Below, piece by piece: positions 39,534-46,946 of a stretch of DNA of 47,820 bases. Each line of letters begins with the position of its first letter. Position 1 is the first letter of the stretch. Origin of the DNA: JAIEPT01 sp038217425 (GTDB lineage: Bacteria; Planctomycetota; Planctomycetia; Gemmatales; Gemmataceae); the NCBI GenBank assembly GCA_038217425.1, contig JBBQPM010000033.1, positions 1 through 47,820 on the forward strand. Reading direction: 5' to 3'. Under the pieces are notes generated by a model. The model did not search any database. It was not told the origin of the DNA and worked only from the letters and a program-made list of their open reading frames with translations. A program made the position numbers and the translations under genes.

Positions 39534-41377
39534 GCGAAACCCTTTTTCCCTACTACGAACGCGAACTCCTCTTCATCCGGCAACTCTCGCAGGAGTTCGC
39601 CCGCCAATATCCCGGCGCCGCCAGTCGGCTTTTGCTCGAATCCAACCGTAGCGTTGATCCGCACGTCGAACGTTTGATCCAGTCGTTTGCGTACCTCACC
39701 GCGCGCGTGCAGCACAAACTCGACGACGAGTTCCCCGAGATGACGGAATCCCTCCTGCACGTGCTCTACCCGCACATGCTGGCGCCGATCCCGTCGATGA
39801 CCATCGTCGAGTTTGTGCTCGACGCCGCCCGCGGTCCGCTTCCCAACGGCTTCCTGATCGATCGCCACAGCAAACTGCGCACGCAGCCGGTGCAGGACGT
39901 CGAGTGCAAGTACCGGACGGTGTATCCGGTGACGCTTTGGCCGGTGCAGATCCCGCAGGCGCAGATGCTCTTGCCGCCGTTTCCGCCCGGGCTCAAGCCG
40001 CCGCCGGGAACCGCCGCCGCCGTCGTGCTGTCGCTGGAAACGCAGGCGGGACAAAAGTTCTCCGATCTGTCGCTCGACAAACTCCGCTTCTACCTCAACG
40101 GCGAAAACCAGATCGTCGGCACCCTCTACGAGCTTCTCTTTAACCACACGCTCCAGGTGCAGTTTCGCTCCGCCGAACCCGAACTGAAACGGCCCCCCTT
40201 CACGATGCCCGCGAGCCAGTGCCTCTTCCCCGTCGGCTTCGAACGCGACGAGGGGATGTTGCCCTATCCCAAACGCGTCTTCCCCGGCTACCGCCTGCTC
40301 ACCGAGTTTTTCGCGTTTCCGAGCAAGTTCCTCTTCTTCGATCTCGGGGGCTTTCAGCGCGTGAAGCGTGCGGGATATCAGAAAAAAGTCGAGGCGATCT
40401 TCTTCCTCAACCGGACCGAGGCGGAGTTGCCGCAAGCGGTCGAAGCGGGGCTTTTCCGCCTGGGCTGCTCCCCCGCGATCAACCTCTTCGAACGATTGGC
40501 CGAGCCGATCTCCGTGATGCAAACGCGTTCGGAATATCTCGTGCTCCCCGACGTCGGCCAGCCCGAGGCGAACGAAGTCTACTCCGTCGATTCCGTCTCC
40601 GCGACCGAGGCGGGCACCGGGAAAGCCTTCGATTATCAGCCCTTCTATTCCTTTCGGCACGGCGTGACGGCCGAGAGCCAGCAACACTTTTGGTATCCCT
40701 CGCGCCGGCAATCGCCCCGCGAAGGCGACCGCGGCACCGACGTTCATCTCAACCTTGTCGACCTGGGCTTCCATCCCAGCAAGCCGGGCGAATCGACGCT
40801 CGCGGTCCGCATCACCTGCACGAATCGGCAGCTCCCCGCGTACTTGCAGCGCTACGCCGACCATCTCAAGATCCAGTACGAAGGGGCGGCGCCGTTGCAT
40901 GCGGTGCGCTGTTTGCGTCGGCCCACGCTGCCGATCCAGCCCCCCTTGCGCCGCGGCATGCACTGGAAGCTCATCTCGCACCTCACGCTCAACCACCTGT
41001 CGATCTCCGACGACGCAGAGGGCCGGGATGCCCTGCAAGAGATTCTCCGCCTCTATGATTTTACCGATGCCTCGGTCAGTCATCAGCAGGCCGCCATCAC
41101 CCGTAACCTCATCGACGGCATCCAGGACGTCCACAGCCGACGCGTCGTCGGCCGGGTGGGCCCGCGCGGCATCTGTCAGGGCATCGAAATCGTGGTCGGG
41201 TTCGACGAGCAAAAATACATCGGCACCGGCGTGTACCTGTTCGCCAGCATCCTTGAACGCTTCCTGGGAGCGTATGCCTCGATCAACTCGTTCACGCAGA
41301 TGGTCGCGAAGATCCAGCAAGGCGACGGCTATTTCAAGAAGTGGCCCCCGCGCGCGGGGGACAAGACGCTGGTTTGA
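39530..41377 (+). CDS. tssF: Type VI secretion system baseplate subunit TssF
   Basis: 615 residues, of usual length for TssF (ImpG/VasA). The start LFPYYERELLFIRQLSQEFA and RQYPGAASRLLL, with DPHVERLIQSFAYLTARVQHKLDDEFPE, is diagnostic. Further on are LYPHMLAPIPSMTIVEF and, at the C-terminus, GRVGPRGICQGIEIVVGFDE and GVYLFASILERFLGAYASIN. TssF pairs with TssG and TssK in the baseplate wedge. tssG normally follows directly; here an antitoxin-like gene follows instead. The 4-base overlap with tssE shows coupling. Confidence 0.93.
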   Translation: MSETLFPYYERELLFIRQLSQEFARQYPGAASRLLLESNRSVDPHVERLIQSFAYLTARVQHKLDDEFPEMTESLLHVLYPHMLAPIPSMTIVEFVLDAARGPLPNGFLIDRHSKLRTQPVQDVECKYRTVYPVTLWPVQIPQAQMLLPPFPPGLKPPPGTAAAVVLSLETQAGQKFSDLSLDKLRFYLNGENQIVGTLYELLFNHTLQVQFRSAEPELKRPPFTMPASQCLFPVGFERDEGMLPYPKRVFPGYRLLTEFFAFPSKFLFFDLGGFQRVKRAGYQKKVEAIFFLNRTEAELPQAVEAGLFRLGCSPAINLFERLAEPISVMQTRSEYLVLPDVGQPEANEVYSVDSVSATEAGTGKAFDYQPFYSFRHGVTAESQQHFWYPSRRQSPREGDRGTDVHLNLVDLGFHPSKPGESTLAVRITCTNRQLPAYLQRYADHLKIQYEGAAPLHAVRCLRRPTLPIQPPLRRGMHWKLISHLTLNHLSISDDAEGRDALQEILRLYDFTDASVSHQQAAITRNLIDGIQDVHSRRVVGRVGPRGICQGIEIVVGFDEQKYIGTGVYLFASILERFLGAYASINSFTQMVAKIQQGDGYFKKWPPRAGDKTLV

Positions 41378-41421
41378 CTTCGGATCTTGACATCGATCCT
41401 TGGCGCGGTCAGAATGCGCAC

Positions 41422-41646
41422 ATGAACGTCCTCGAACAAACCTCCGTTCCGCTCGACGTTGCAATCGACCTGCAAGCCGTGGCCGATAGCCTCGCAAACG
41501 GGAAGCCGCTCGACGCGGAAACCTACCGTCGCGTCCGCGCACGGGGTCGCCAGCTCACCGACGAGCTGCGCGAGCGCTTTGGCACGCTCGATATCGCTGT
41601 GCCCGCCATTCGCGAGCTTCGCGGCGAGCTCCCCGAGTTCGGATAA
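41422..41646 (+). CDS. VapB-like small antitoxin candidate (orphan)
   Basis: 74 residues from the ATG at 41422. Charged and helical: DLQAVADSLANGKPLDAETY, then RRVRARGRQLTDELRERFG and IAVPAIRELRGELPEF. This layout resembles short antitoxin-type proteins encoded before PIN-domain (VapC) toxins in Planctomycetes; the assignment is from memory. There is no full toxin gene behind it. Only a short stretch coding for a typical PIN C-terminus remains at 41652-41717. It lies 44 bases after tssF, in the place where tssG might be expected. Confidence 0.55.
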   Translation: MNVLEQTSVPLDVAIDLQAVADSLANGKPLDAETYRRVRARGRQLTDELRERFGTLDIAVPAIRELRGELPEFG

Positions 41647-41651
41647 GGCAC

Positions 41652-41717
41652 ACTGCCCACGATAAGCTTCTCAAGAACCTCCGACCGCGGTTTCCGTTCA
41701 TCACGCCGATGCCGTGA
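41652..41717 (+). pseudogene. C-terminal remnant of a PIN-domain (VapC-like) toxin
   Basis: The frame reads TAHDKLLKNLRPRFPFITPM plus a Pro and a stop. This looks like the end of planctomycete PIN toxins, where a T-A-D-D-(K/R)-L segment carries the last acidic residue and is followed by a P-x-F-P-F-(I/L) tail. It begins five bases after the antitoxin stop, without a start codon, so the toxin body appears deleted. Confidence 0.45.
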
Positions 41718-41766
41718 TCGACCCGAACCGTGTCGCCCGACGCTTCGAACGAATGCGAGACTCGCC

Positions 41767-43875
41767 ATGCGAACCTTACTCTGCCTGCTCCTCCTTCCCG
41801 CGCTTGCGAACAGTCAGGAACCGACGCCGCGCGTCGTCGGGCATCGCGGACTCATGCACTCGGCGCCCGAGAACACGCTCGCGGGGTTCTCGGAGTGCCT
41901 CAAGCGGCGCGTGGGCTTCGAACTCGACATTCGCCGAACCAAGGACGGCGTCCTCGTTTGCCTGCACGACGCGGACCTCGAGCGCACCACCGACGGCCAA
42001 GGTAAACTCAAATCCTTGACGCTCGTTGAGGCACGAAAGCTCGATGCCGGAAGCAAGTTCGGCAAGGCGTTCGCCGGCGCGCGCATCCCGACGCTGGAGG
42101 AAGTCTTTGCCCTGATCAAGAAGCACGGCTTTCCCGGCTTACTCGTCGCGCTCGATATCAAGGACGACGACGAAACGCTCGAAGGGGACATTGTCGCGCT
42201 CGCCAAGAAGATGGACGTGATGGATCGGATTGTCTGCATCGGCCGGGCGATCGTCGAGCCGGAGGTGCGTAAGAAACTGCGTGCTGCGGACGCGAAAACG
42301 CCGATCGCCGTGCTGGCGCCAAAAGCGGACGACCTCCCCACCGCCCTCGCGGATCCGCACGCCGACTGGATCTACCTCCGTTTCGTGCCCTCGGCGGAAC
42401 AGGTCGCACAGATCCGCAAGGCGAGCAAGAAGATCTTCCTGTCGGGAGCGCTGGTCGCGGGGCACGATCCGGTCGTCTGGGCCCTGGCTCGCAAGGCGTC
42501 GGTCGATGCGCTCCTCACCGATTATCCGCTCGAGTGCGTCGCGGAGTTTCGCCGACCGCCGGCGGCGATTCGGCTCGGCCGATTCAGCGTCGATGTCACG
42601 CCGCCGATCGGACACGCCTCGATGGGAGGCGGCATTTCGCCGATCAAGAAAATCGACGATCCGCTTTACGCCCATGGTTTCGTGCTCGTTTCCGAGCAAA
42701 AGCCGATCGTCGTGGTCGCGGTCGATTGGTGCGAGATCCGCAACGACGCCTACGAACGTTGGCGGTCGGTCATCGCCGAGGCGGTTCATACGGATAAGAA
42801 TCGGGTTCTCGTCACGGCGCTGCATCAGCACGACGCCCCGATCGCGGATCTGACGGCTCAAAAATTGCTCGATGCCGCCAAGGCGAAAGGGAACATCTGC
42901 GATCTGGCGTTCCACGAGAAGACCGTGCAACGCGTCGCCAAGGCGGTCCGAGAGAGTCTCAAGGATCTGCAGCTTGTCACGCACATCGGCGTCGGCGAGG
43001 CGAAGGTGCAGGAAGTCGCGTCGAATCGCCGATACCTCGACGACCAGGGGACGGTCCGCTTCAACCGCATGAGCCGGACCGGCGATCCGAAGATTCGCGC
43101 GTTTCCCGAGGGCGTCATCGACCCCTGGCTCAAGACCTTCAGCTTCTGGAACGGCGCTCAGCCGATCCTGGCAATGAGTGCGTATGCCGTCCATCCGATG
43201 AGCTATTATGGAGGGGGAGGCGCCTCGAGCGACTTCGTCGGCCTCGCCCGCAAATTGCGCCAGGCCGACGCTCCGGAAGTGCTGCAACTTTACGTTTCCG
43301 GCTGCAGCGGCAACGTCACCGCGGGGAAATGGAACGACGGCGCGCCCGCGAACCGTGCCGTGCTGGCCGACAAGCTGTACCAGGCGATGAAGGAGGCGTG
43401 GAAGAATACCAAACGGCATCCGCTGAGTACGTTCGAGTTTCGCGCGGCAGTCCTCAAGCTCGAACCGCGCACGTCGGCCGGGTTTTCCGTCGAGGAACTG
43501 AAGAAGAAATTGCACGAGGAGCCACGGGCTTCCGACAAGCTCGGCTTCCAACAGTGCCTCGCCGCCCTGGGGCTCAGCTGGCGCGAGCGTCTGGAAGCGG
43601 GACTGGCGATCGACGTCCCCGCGCTCGACTTCGGGCCGGCGCAACTCGTGCTGCTCCCCGCGGAATCGTACGTTGAATACCAGCTCCTCGCCCAGAAGCT
43701 CAGGCCCGAGAGTTTCGTCGTCGTCATGGGCTACGGGGAATGCGCCCCGGGCTACATCCCGACCGAGCAGGCGTTTGCGGAAAAGGACGGCAACCTGCAC
43801 GACTGGTGCTGGATCGCCCCCGGTTCCCAGGCGCGCATGACCGAGGCCTTGACCCGTGTTCTGCAGAAAAAGTAA
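41767..43875 (+). CDS. Secreted fusion: glycerophosphodiester phosphodiesterase domain plus neutral-ceramidase-like domain
   Basis: 702 residues with a signal peptide (MRTLLCLLLLPALANSQ). Residues ~22-258 are a GDPD TIM barrel: VGHRGLMHSAPENTLAGF (catalytic His-Arg and Glu-Asn), FELDIRRTKDGVLVCLHDA (metal Glu/Asp and second catalytic His) and LLTDYPLECVAEF at the end. It would cleave glycerophosphodiesters to glycerol 3-phosphate and alcohol. From ~270 the protein resembles the ceramidase N-terminal domain (GRFSVDVTPPIGHASMGG, VAVDWCEIRND, LVTALHQHDAP, VSGCSGNVTAGKWN). The usual G-T-H-T-H-S zinc segment reads ALHQHDAP. The two halves suggest combined lipid degradation outside the cell, but activity of the second half is uncertain. 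Confidence 0.87.
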   Translation: MRTLLCLLLLPALANSQEPTPRVVGHRGLMHSAPENTLAGFSECLKRRVGFELDIRRTKDGVLVCLHDADLERTTDGQGKLKSLTLVEARKLDAGSKFGKAFAGARIPTLEEVFALIKKHGFPGLLVALDIKDDDETLEGDIVALAKKMDVMDRIVCIGRAIVEPEVRKKLRAADAKTPIAVLAPKADDLPTALADPHADWIYLRFVPSAEQVAQIRKASKKIFLSGALVAGHDPVVWALARKASVDALLTDYPLECVAEFRRPPAAIRLGRFSVDVTPPIGHASMGGGISPIKKIDDPLYAHGFVLVSEQKPIVVVAVDWCEIRNDAYERWRSVIAEAVHTDKNRVLVTALHQHDAPIADLTAQKLLDAAKAKGNICDLAFHEKTVQRVAKAVRESLKDLQLVTHIGVGEAKVQEVASNRRYLDDQGTVRFNRMSRTGDPKIRAFPEGVIDPWLKTFSFWNGAQPILAMSAYAVHPMSYYGGGGASSDFVGLARKLRQADAPEVLQLYVSGCSGNVTAGKWNDGAPANRAVLADKLYQAMKEAWKNTKRHPLSTFEFRAAVLKLEPRTSAGFSVEELKKKLHEEPRASDKLGFQQCLAALGLSWRERLEAGLAIDVPALDFGPAQLVLLPAESYVEYQLLAQKLRPESFVVVMGYGECAPGYIPTEQAFAEKDGNLHDWCWIAPGSQARMTEALTRVLQKK

Positions 43876-43936
43876 CTTTCCACCCGGAGTTTGGTCGACG
43901 AACTACATAAATGGTGCTTCTAACGCGGAAAAAGAG

Positions 43937-43942
43937 TATAAT
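43937..43942 (+). promoter_or_regulatory. Candidate -10 box for the first HtrA-like gene
   Basis: A perfect TATAAT lies 134 bases before the ATG at 44076; no convincing -35 is seen. The leader contains inverted CATGAAGTT / AACTTCATG arms (43948-43956 and about 44016-44024) that could form a hairpin. Confidence 0.35.
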
Positions 43943-44075
43943 GAACCATGAAGTTTCGCTCGTTTGCCCAGATTCGTGCGGTTTTGTTCTTGAGTTTTGG
44001 GAGAATGTTCGGTTAGAACTTCATGTGTGAGTCGTTCCGCTCCAGGTGGGAATGACTTCTTCACGAGGAGCCAAT

Positions 44076-45071
44076 ATGTGGATTCGCTCGTTGGTGTTGG
44101 GATTCGCCGTCCTTCTCGGCCTCGGCGACGTGACTCGGGCAGACACGCTACCCTCCGTTTTTAGCAAGGCTCATCCCGAGAATCTTCAGGATCTCAAAGA
44201 GATCCAAAAGCACGTCCAGGAACTGGTCAAGAAGCTCGCCCCTGCCACGGTCGGCCTACAGATCGGCAGCGCCTCCGGCAGCGGCGTCATCATCGACTCC
44301 GACGGCCATATCCTCACCGCGGGACACGTTTCGGGCAAACCCGATTCCGCCGTCACCATTATCCTGCAAGACGGCCGCAAACTGAAGGGCAAGTCGCTCG
44401 GCGCCAATCAAGGCATCGATAGCGGCATGGTCCTCATCACCGACAAGGGAGACTTCAAGGGCGAACTCCCCTACATCGACATGGCCGTCTCCGCCGACCT
44501 CAAGAAGGGCCAATGGGTCCTCGCCCTGGGCCATCCCGGCGGCTACCACCCGGGCCGCTCGCCCGTACTCCGCGTGGGCAGGTTGCTCACCACTGGCAAG
44601 TTCGTTCTGCGCACCGACTGCACCCTGGTCGGCGGCGACTCCGGCGGACCGCTCTTCGACATGAACGGGAAAGTCATCGGCATCCACAGCCGCATCGGCC
44701 CCTCCATCAGCGAAAACATGCACGTCCCCGTCGACACGTACCGTGAGACCTGGGACCGACTCGTCTCCGGCGAATCGTGGGGCCCCAATATCTTCGGCAC
44801 CAAGACCGTCAAGAGCGGCTATCTCGGCATACGCCTCGACCCGCTCGCCAAGGGCGCCAAGATCTCCGAGGTAACGCCCAAATCCCCCGCTGACTCCGGT
44901 GGGCTTGTCGCCGGCGACCTCATTATCTCCATCGACGGCAAGAACATCGCCAACGAAACCGACCTCAAGGATTTCCTCGGGCGCAAGAACGCGGGCGTGC
45001 AGATCGCCCTCCGCATCCAACGCGAAGCCGAAACCCTGACCATCAAAATCACGCTCGGCAAACGTCCTTGA
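44076..45071 (+). CDS. HtrA/DegP-like trypsin-type serine protease with one PDZ domain
   Basis: 331 residues from the ATG at 44076 (GAGGAG upstream). A signal peptide (MWIRSLVLGFAVLLGLGDVTRA) exports it. The chymotrypsin fold has its triad: His84 in ILTAGHV, Asp115 in GIDSGMVLI and Ser189 in GGDSGGPLF. One PDZ domain follows (GYLGIRLDPLAKGAKISEVT, PADSGGLVAGDLIISIDGK). This is the standard HtrA order, so it is probably an active periplasmic quality-control protease. It lies 118 bases upstream of a second, highly altered HtrA-like gene, with an inverted repeat between them. Confidence 0.9.
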   Translation: MWIRSLVLGFAVLLGLGDVTRADTLPSVFSKAHPENLQDLKEIQKHVQELVKKLAPATVGLQIGSASGSGVIIDSDGHILTAGHVSGKPDSAVTIILQDGRKLKGKSLGANQGIDSGMVLITDKGDFKGELPYIDMAVSADLKKGQWVLALGHPGGYHPGRSPVLRVGRLLTTGKFVLRTDCTLVGGDSGGPLFDMNGKVIGIHSRIGPSISENMHVPVDTYRETWDRLVSGESWGPNIFGTKTVKSGYLGIRLDPLAKGAKISEVTPKSPADSGGLVAGDLIISIDGKNIANETDLKDFLGRKNAGVQIALRIQREAETLTIKITLGKRP

Positions 45072-45088
45072 AACACCCTGCAAAATCA

Positions 45089-45162
45089 GCCGCAGAGAGC
45101 ATAGAGGACACGGAGGGAAGAAGAAGTCCTTTTTTCTCTGTGTCCTCTGTGCTCTTTGTGGC
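45089..45162. repeat. Imperfect inverted repeat 'GCAGAGAGCATAGAGGACAC' between the HtrA-like genes
   Basis: Arms 45089-45118 and 45135-45162 pair with a few mismatches around a T-rich loop (AGTCCTTTTT). Repeats of the CAGAGGACACAGAG type are widespread in bacterial genomes. It may also work as a terminator of the first protease gene. Confidence 0.75.
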
Positions 45163-45189
45163 CTAACGCTTTACCCATCCGGTGACGAT

Positions 45190-46845
45190 ATGAAACGCTT
45201 GCTTGCACTCCTGCTCGTCCCCATCCTCGCCGGTTTCGCCGACGCTCAGTTCTCCGATCCGAACAAGGAGTTCCTGCGCTCCAACGGCAAGTTTCTGGCC
45301 GCGTTCAAGGAAATCGTCAAGAAGCCGAGCGAGAGCACCGTCCGCGTCCTCAGCATCGGCAAGGATTCGGCGTTGGGCATTATCGTCGGGCCCGACGGCT
45401 GGATCCTCACCAAGGCGCACGACCTCAAGGGGCATCTTTCCGTTCGCGTCAAGTCGGGGCAGACCTACGATGCCAAGCTCGTCGCCATTCATACGCCGCA
45501 CGATCTTGCGCTGCTCAAGATTGGGGCCAAGGGCCTGACGCCGATCGAACTTTCCGACAGCAAGAACGTGATGGTCGGCAGCTGGCTTGCGGGGGTCGGC
45601 CTGAACGAAGAGCCGGTCTCGGTCGGCGTCGTCAGCGTGGCCACGCGCAATCTCAAGGGAGTTTTGGGTGCGGGTCAGGACATTACGAAGATGCCTTATC
45701 TCGGCGTCGCCATGGAGCCGACCGAAGGGGGTATCAAGGTGGGGCAGGTGATGCCCAACACGCCGGCCGCCAAGGCCGGCATCAAGGCCAATGATTTGCT
45801 CTTTCAGTTCGAAGGGACCGACGTCCGCGAACCCGATGAGTTCATGAAGCTGCTCGGCAAGTTCAAGCCGGGCGACACCGTCAAACTTAAAATCCGCCGC
45901 GGCGACATGGATCTCGACTTCACGCCCAAGCTCGAGGCTCGCCCCAAGATCCCCGATGGCCGAGGCGATTTTCAGAACCGCATGGGGAGTGAACTCTCCT
46001 CGCGCCGCACCGGCTATCCGACGATTTTGCAGCACGACGCCATCGTCTTCCCCGCCGACTGCGGCGGGCCGATCGTCGATCTCGAAGGCCGTGTGATCGG
46101 CATCAATATTTGCCGGGCCGGGCGAACGGAAAGCTGGGTCATTCCCGCGGAGGTCATCAAGCCGCTGCTCTTCGAGATGATGTCCGGCAAGTTCCCGCCT
46201 CCCAGCGAAAAAGATTGGCTCAGCAAGCTGACGCTCCTGGAGAAGATCGACAGCCTGCGGATGTCGCTCGCCGCTTCCGAAGCCGCCGGGACGGAGACCA
46301 GCGTGGCCGAGCTGCGCGAGATGCTCAAGAATCTGGAGCTTGAGCAGCGTTCCGCCCGGGACAAGACGATGACCGATTCGGTCGACCGGATGCTCGTCTT
46401 GATCCGCGATCGTCTCGCGCTCATGAACGAAGTGGCCGGGTACAAGTGGTCGCACCGCATGAACGTCGCCGACCCGGCACGCGAGGAGGAATTGCTCAAG
46501 GTGCTGACGGCCGAGGGCCAAAAGCTCAACATCCCTTCCGCAACGATCAAGACGTTTTTCACGCAGCAATTCGAGGTGTCCCGTAAGTTTCAGGAGGAGC
46601 GCATCGCCCAGTGGCAAAAGGACGGCGTCACGCCCGAGGTGAAGGTCAAGGATCTCAAGGAACTGCGTCCCAAGATCGAGACGGTGAGCAAGGAAATGGT
46701 GCAGGTGCTCGCGAAGTTGCAATCGTGCATCTACGAGCCGGCCGTGCAGAACCGCCTCGCCGCCCAGGCCAAGACGATCCTCACGGGCAACGGCATCAAC
46801 GACGGACTGCGAACGAAGTCGCTCGAGTGGCTCAGCAAGCGTTAA
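45190..46845 (+). CDS. Secreted HtrA-like protein with internal PDZ domain and Cys in place of Ser, fused to an AroQ-gamma chorismate mutase domain
   Basis: 551 residues; signal peptide MKRLLALLLVPILAGFADAQ. Residues ~45-155 are the first part of a trypsin-like fold with His77 (LTKAHDLKG) and Asp105 (TPHDLALLK). A PDZ domain follows at ~168-245 (YLGVAMEPTEGGIKVGQVMP). Then the rest of the protease fold resumes at ~258-325, where the usual G-(N/D)-S-G-G-P is PADCGGPIVD with Cys291. Residues ~390-551 match exported AroQ-gamma chorismate mutases: RDRLALMNEVAGYKW, ADPAREEELL, FFTQQFEVSRKFQ, then the family's C-terminal helices. Arg408, Lys419, Arg431 and Gln468 fit the known active-site positions. 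Chorismate mutase turns chorismate into prephenate. How both parts work together is unknown. Confidence 0.85.
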   Translation: MKRLLALLLVPILAGFADAQFSDPNKEFLRSNGKFLAAFKEIVKKPSESTVRVLSIGKDSALGIIVGPDGWILTKAHDLKGHLSVRVKSGQTYDAKLVAIHTPHDLALLKIGAKGLTPIELSDSKNVMVGSWLAGVGLNEEPVSVGVVSVATRNLKGVLGAGQDITKMPYLGVAMEPTEGGIKVGQVMPNTPAAKAGIKANDLLFQFEGTDVREPDEFMKLLGKFKPGDTVKLKIRRGDMDLDFTPKLEARPKIPDGRGDFQNRMGSELSSRRTGYPTILQHDAIVFPADCGGPIVDLEGRVIGINICRAGRTESWVIPAEVIKPLLFEMMSGKFPPPSEKDWLSKLTLLEKIDSLRMSLAASEAAGTETSVAELREMLKNLELEQRSARDKTMTDSVDRMLVLIRDRLALMNEVAGYKWSHRMNVADPAREEELLKVLTAEGQKLNIPSATIKTFFTQQFEVSRKFQEERIAQWQKDGVTPEVKVKDLKELRPKIETVSKEMVQVLAKLQSCIYEPAVQNRLAAQAKTILTGNGINDGLRTKSLEWLSKR

Positions 46846-46864
46846 TTTTGAGAAAACGCCGGGA

Positions 46865-46915
46865 CCGCGCAGGATGAGTTTGAAGCGTCGGTTGCTTCAA
46901 GCCGTTCCTGCGCGG
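46865..46915. repeat. Nested hairpin after the HtrA-chorismate mutase gene
   Basis: An outer ten-base stem CCGCGCAGGA / TCCTGCGCGG (46865-46874, 46906-46915) contains an inner TTGAAGC / GCTTCAA stem (46880-46886, 46894-46900). There is no T-tract. It could be a terminator or another repeat unit. Confidence 0.65.
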
Positions 46916-46946
46916 CCGCGGCACTTTCGTATTTAAGGAGCATCGA

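Noticed and set aside
39263..41542. A 759-codon open frame opposite tssE/tssF
   Set aside because: Crosses two overlapping real genes in antisense; Arg-rich low-complexity composition.
46865..46915. Intrinsic terminator for the chorismate-mutase fusion gene
   Set aside because: A good stem but no T-tract follows on the plus strand, so it is listed as a hairpin only.
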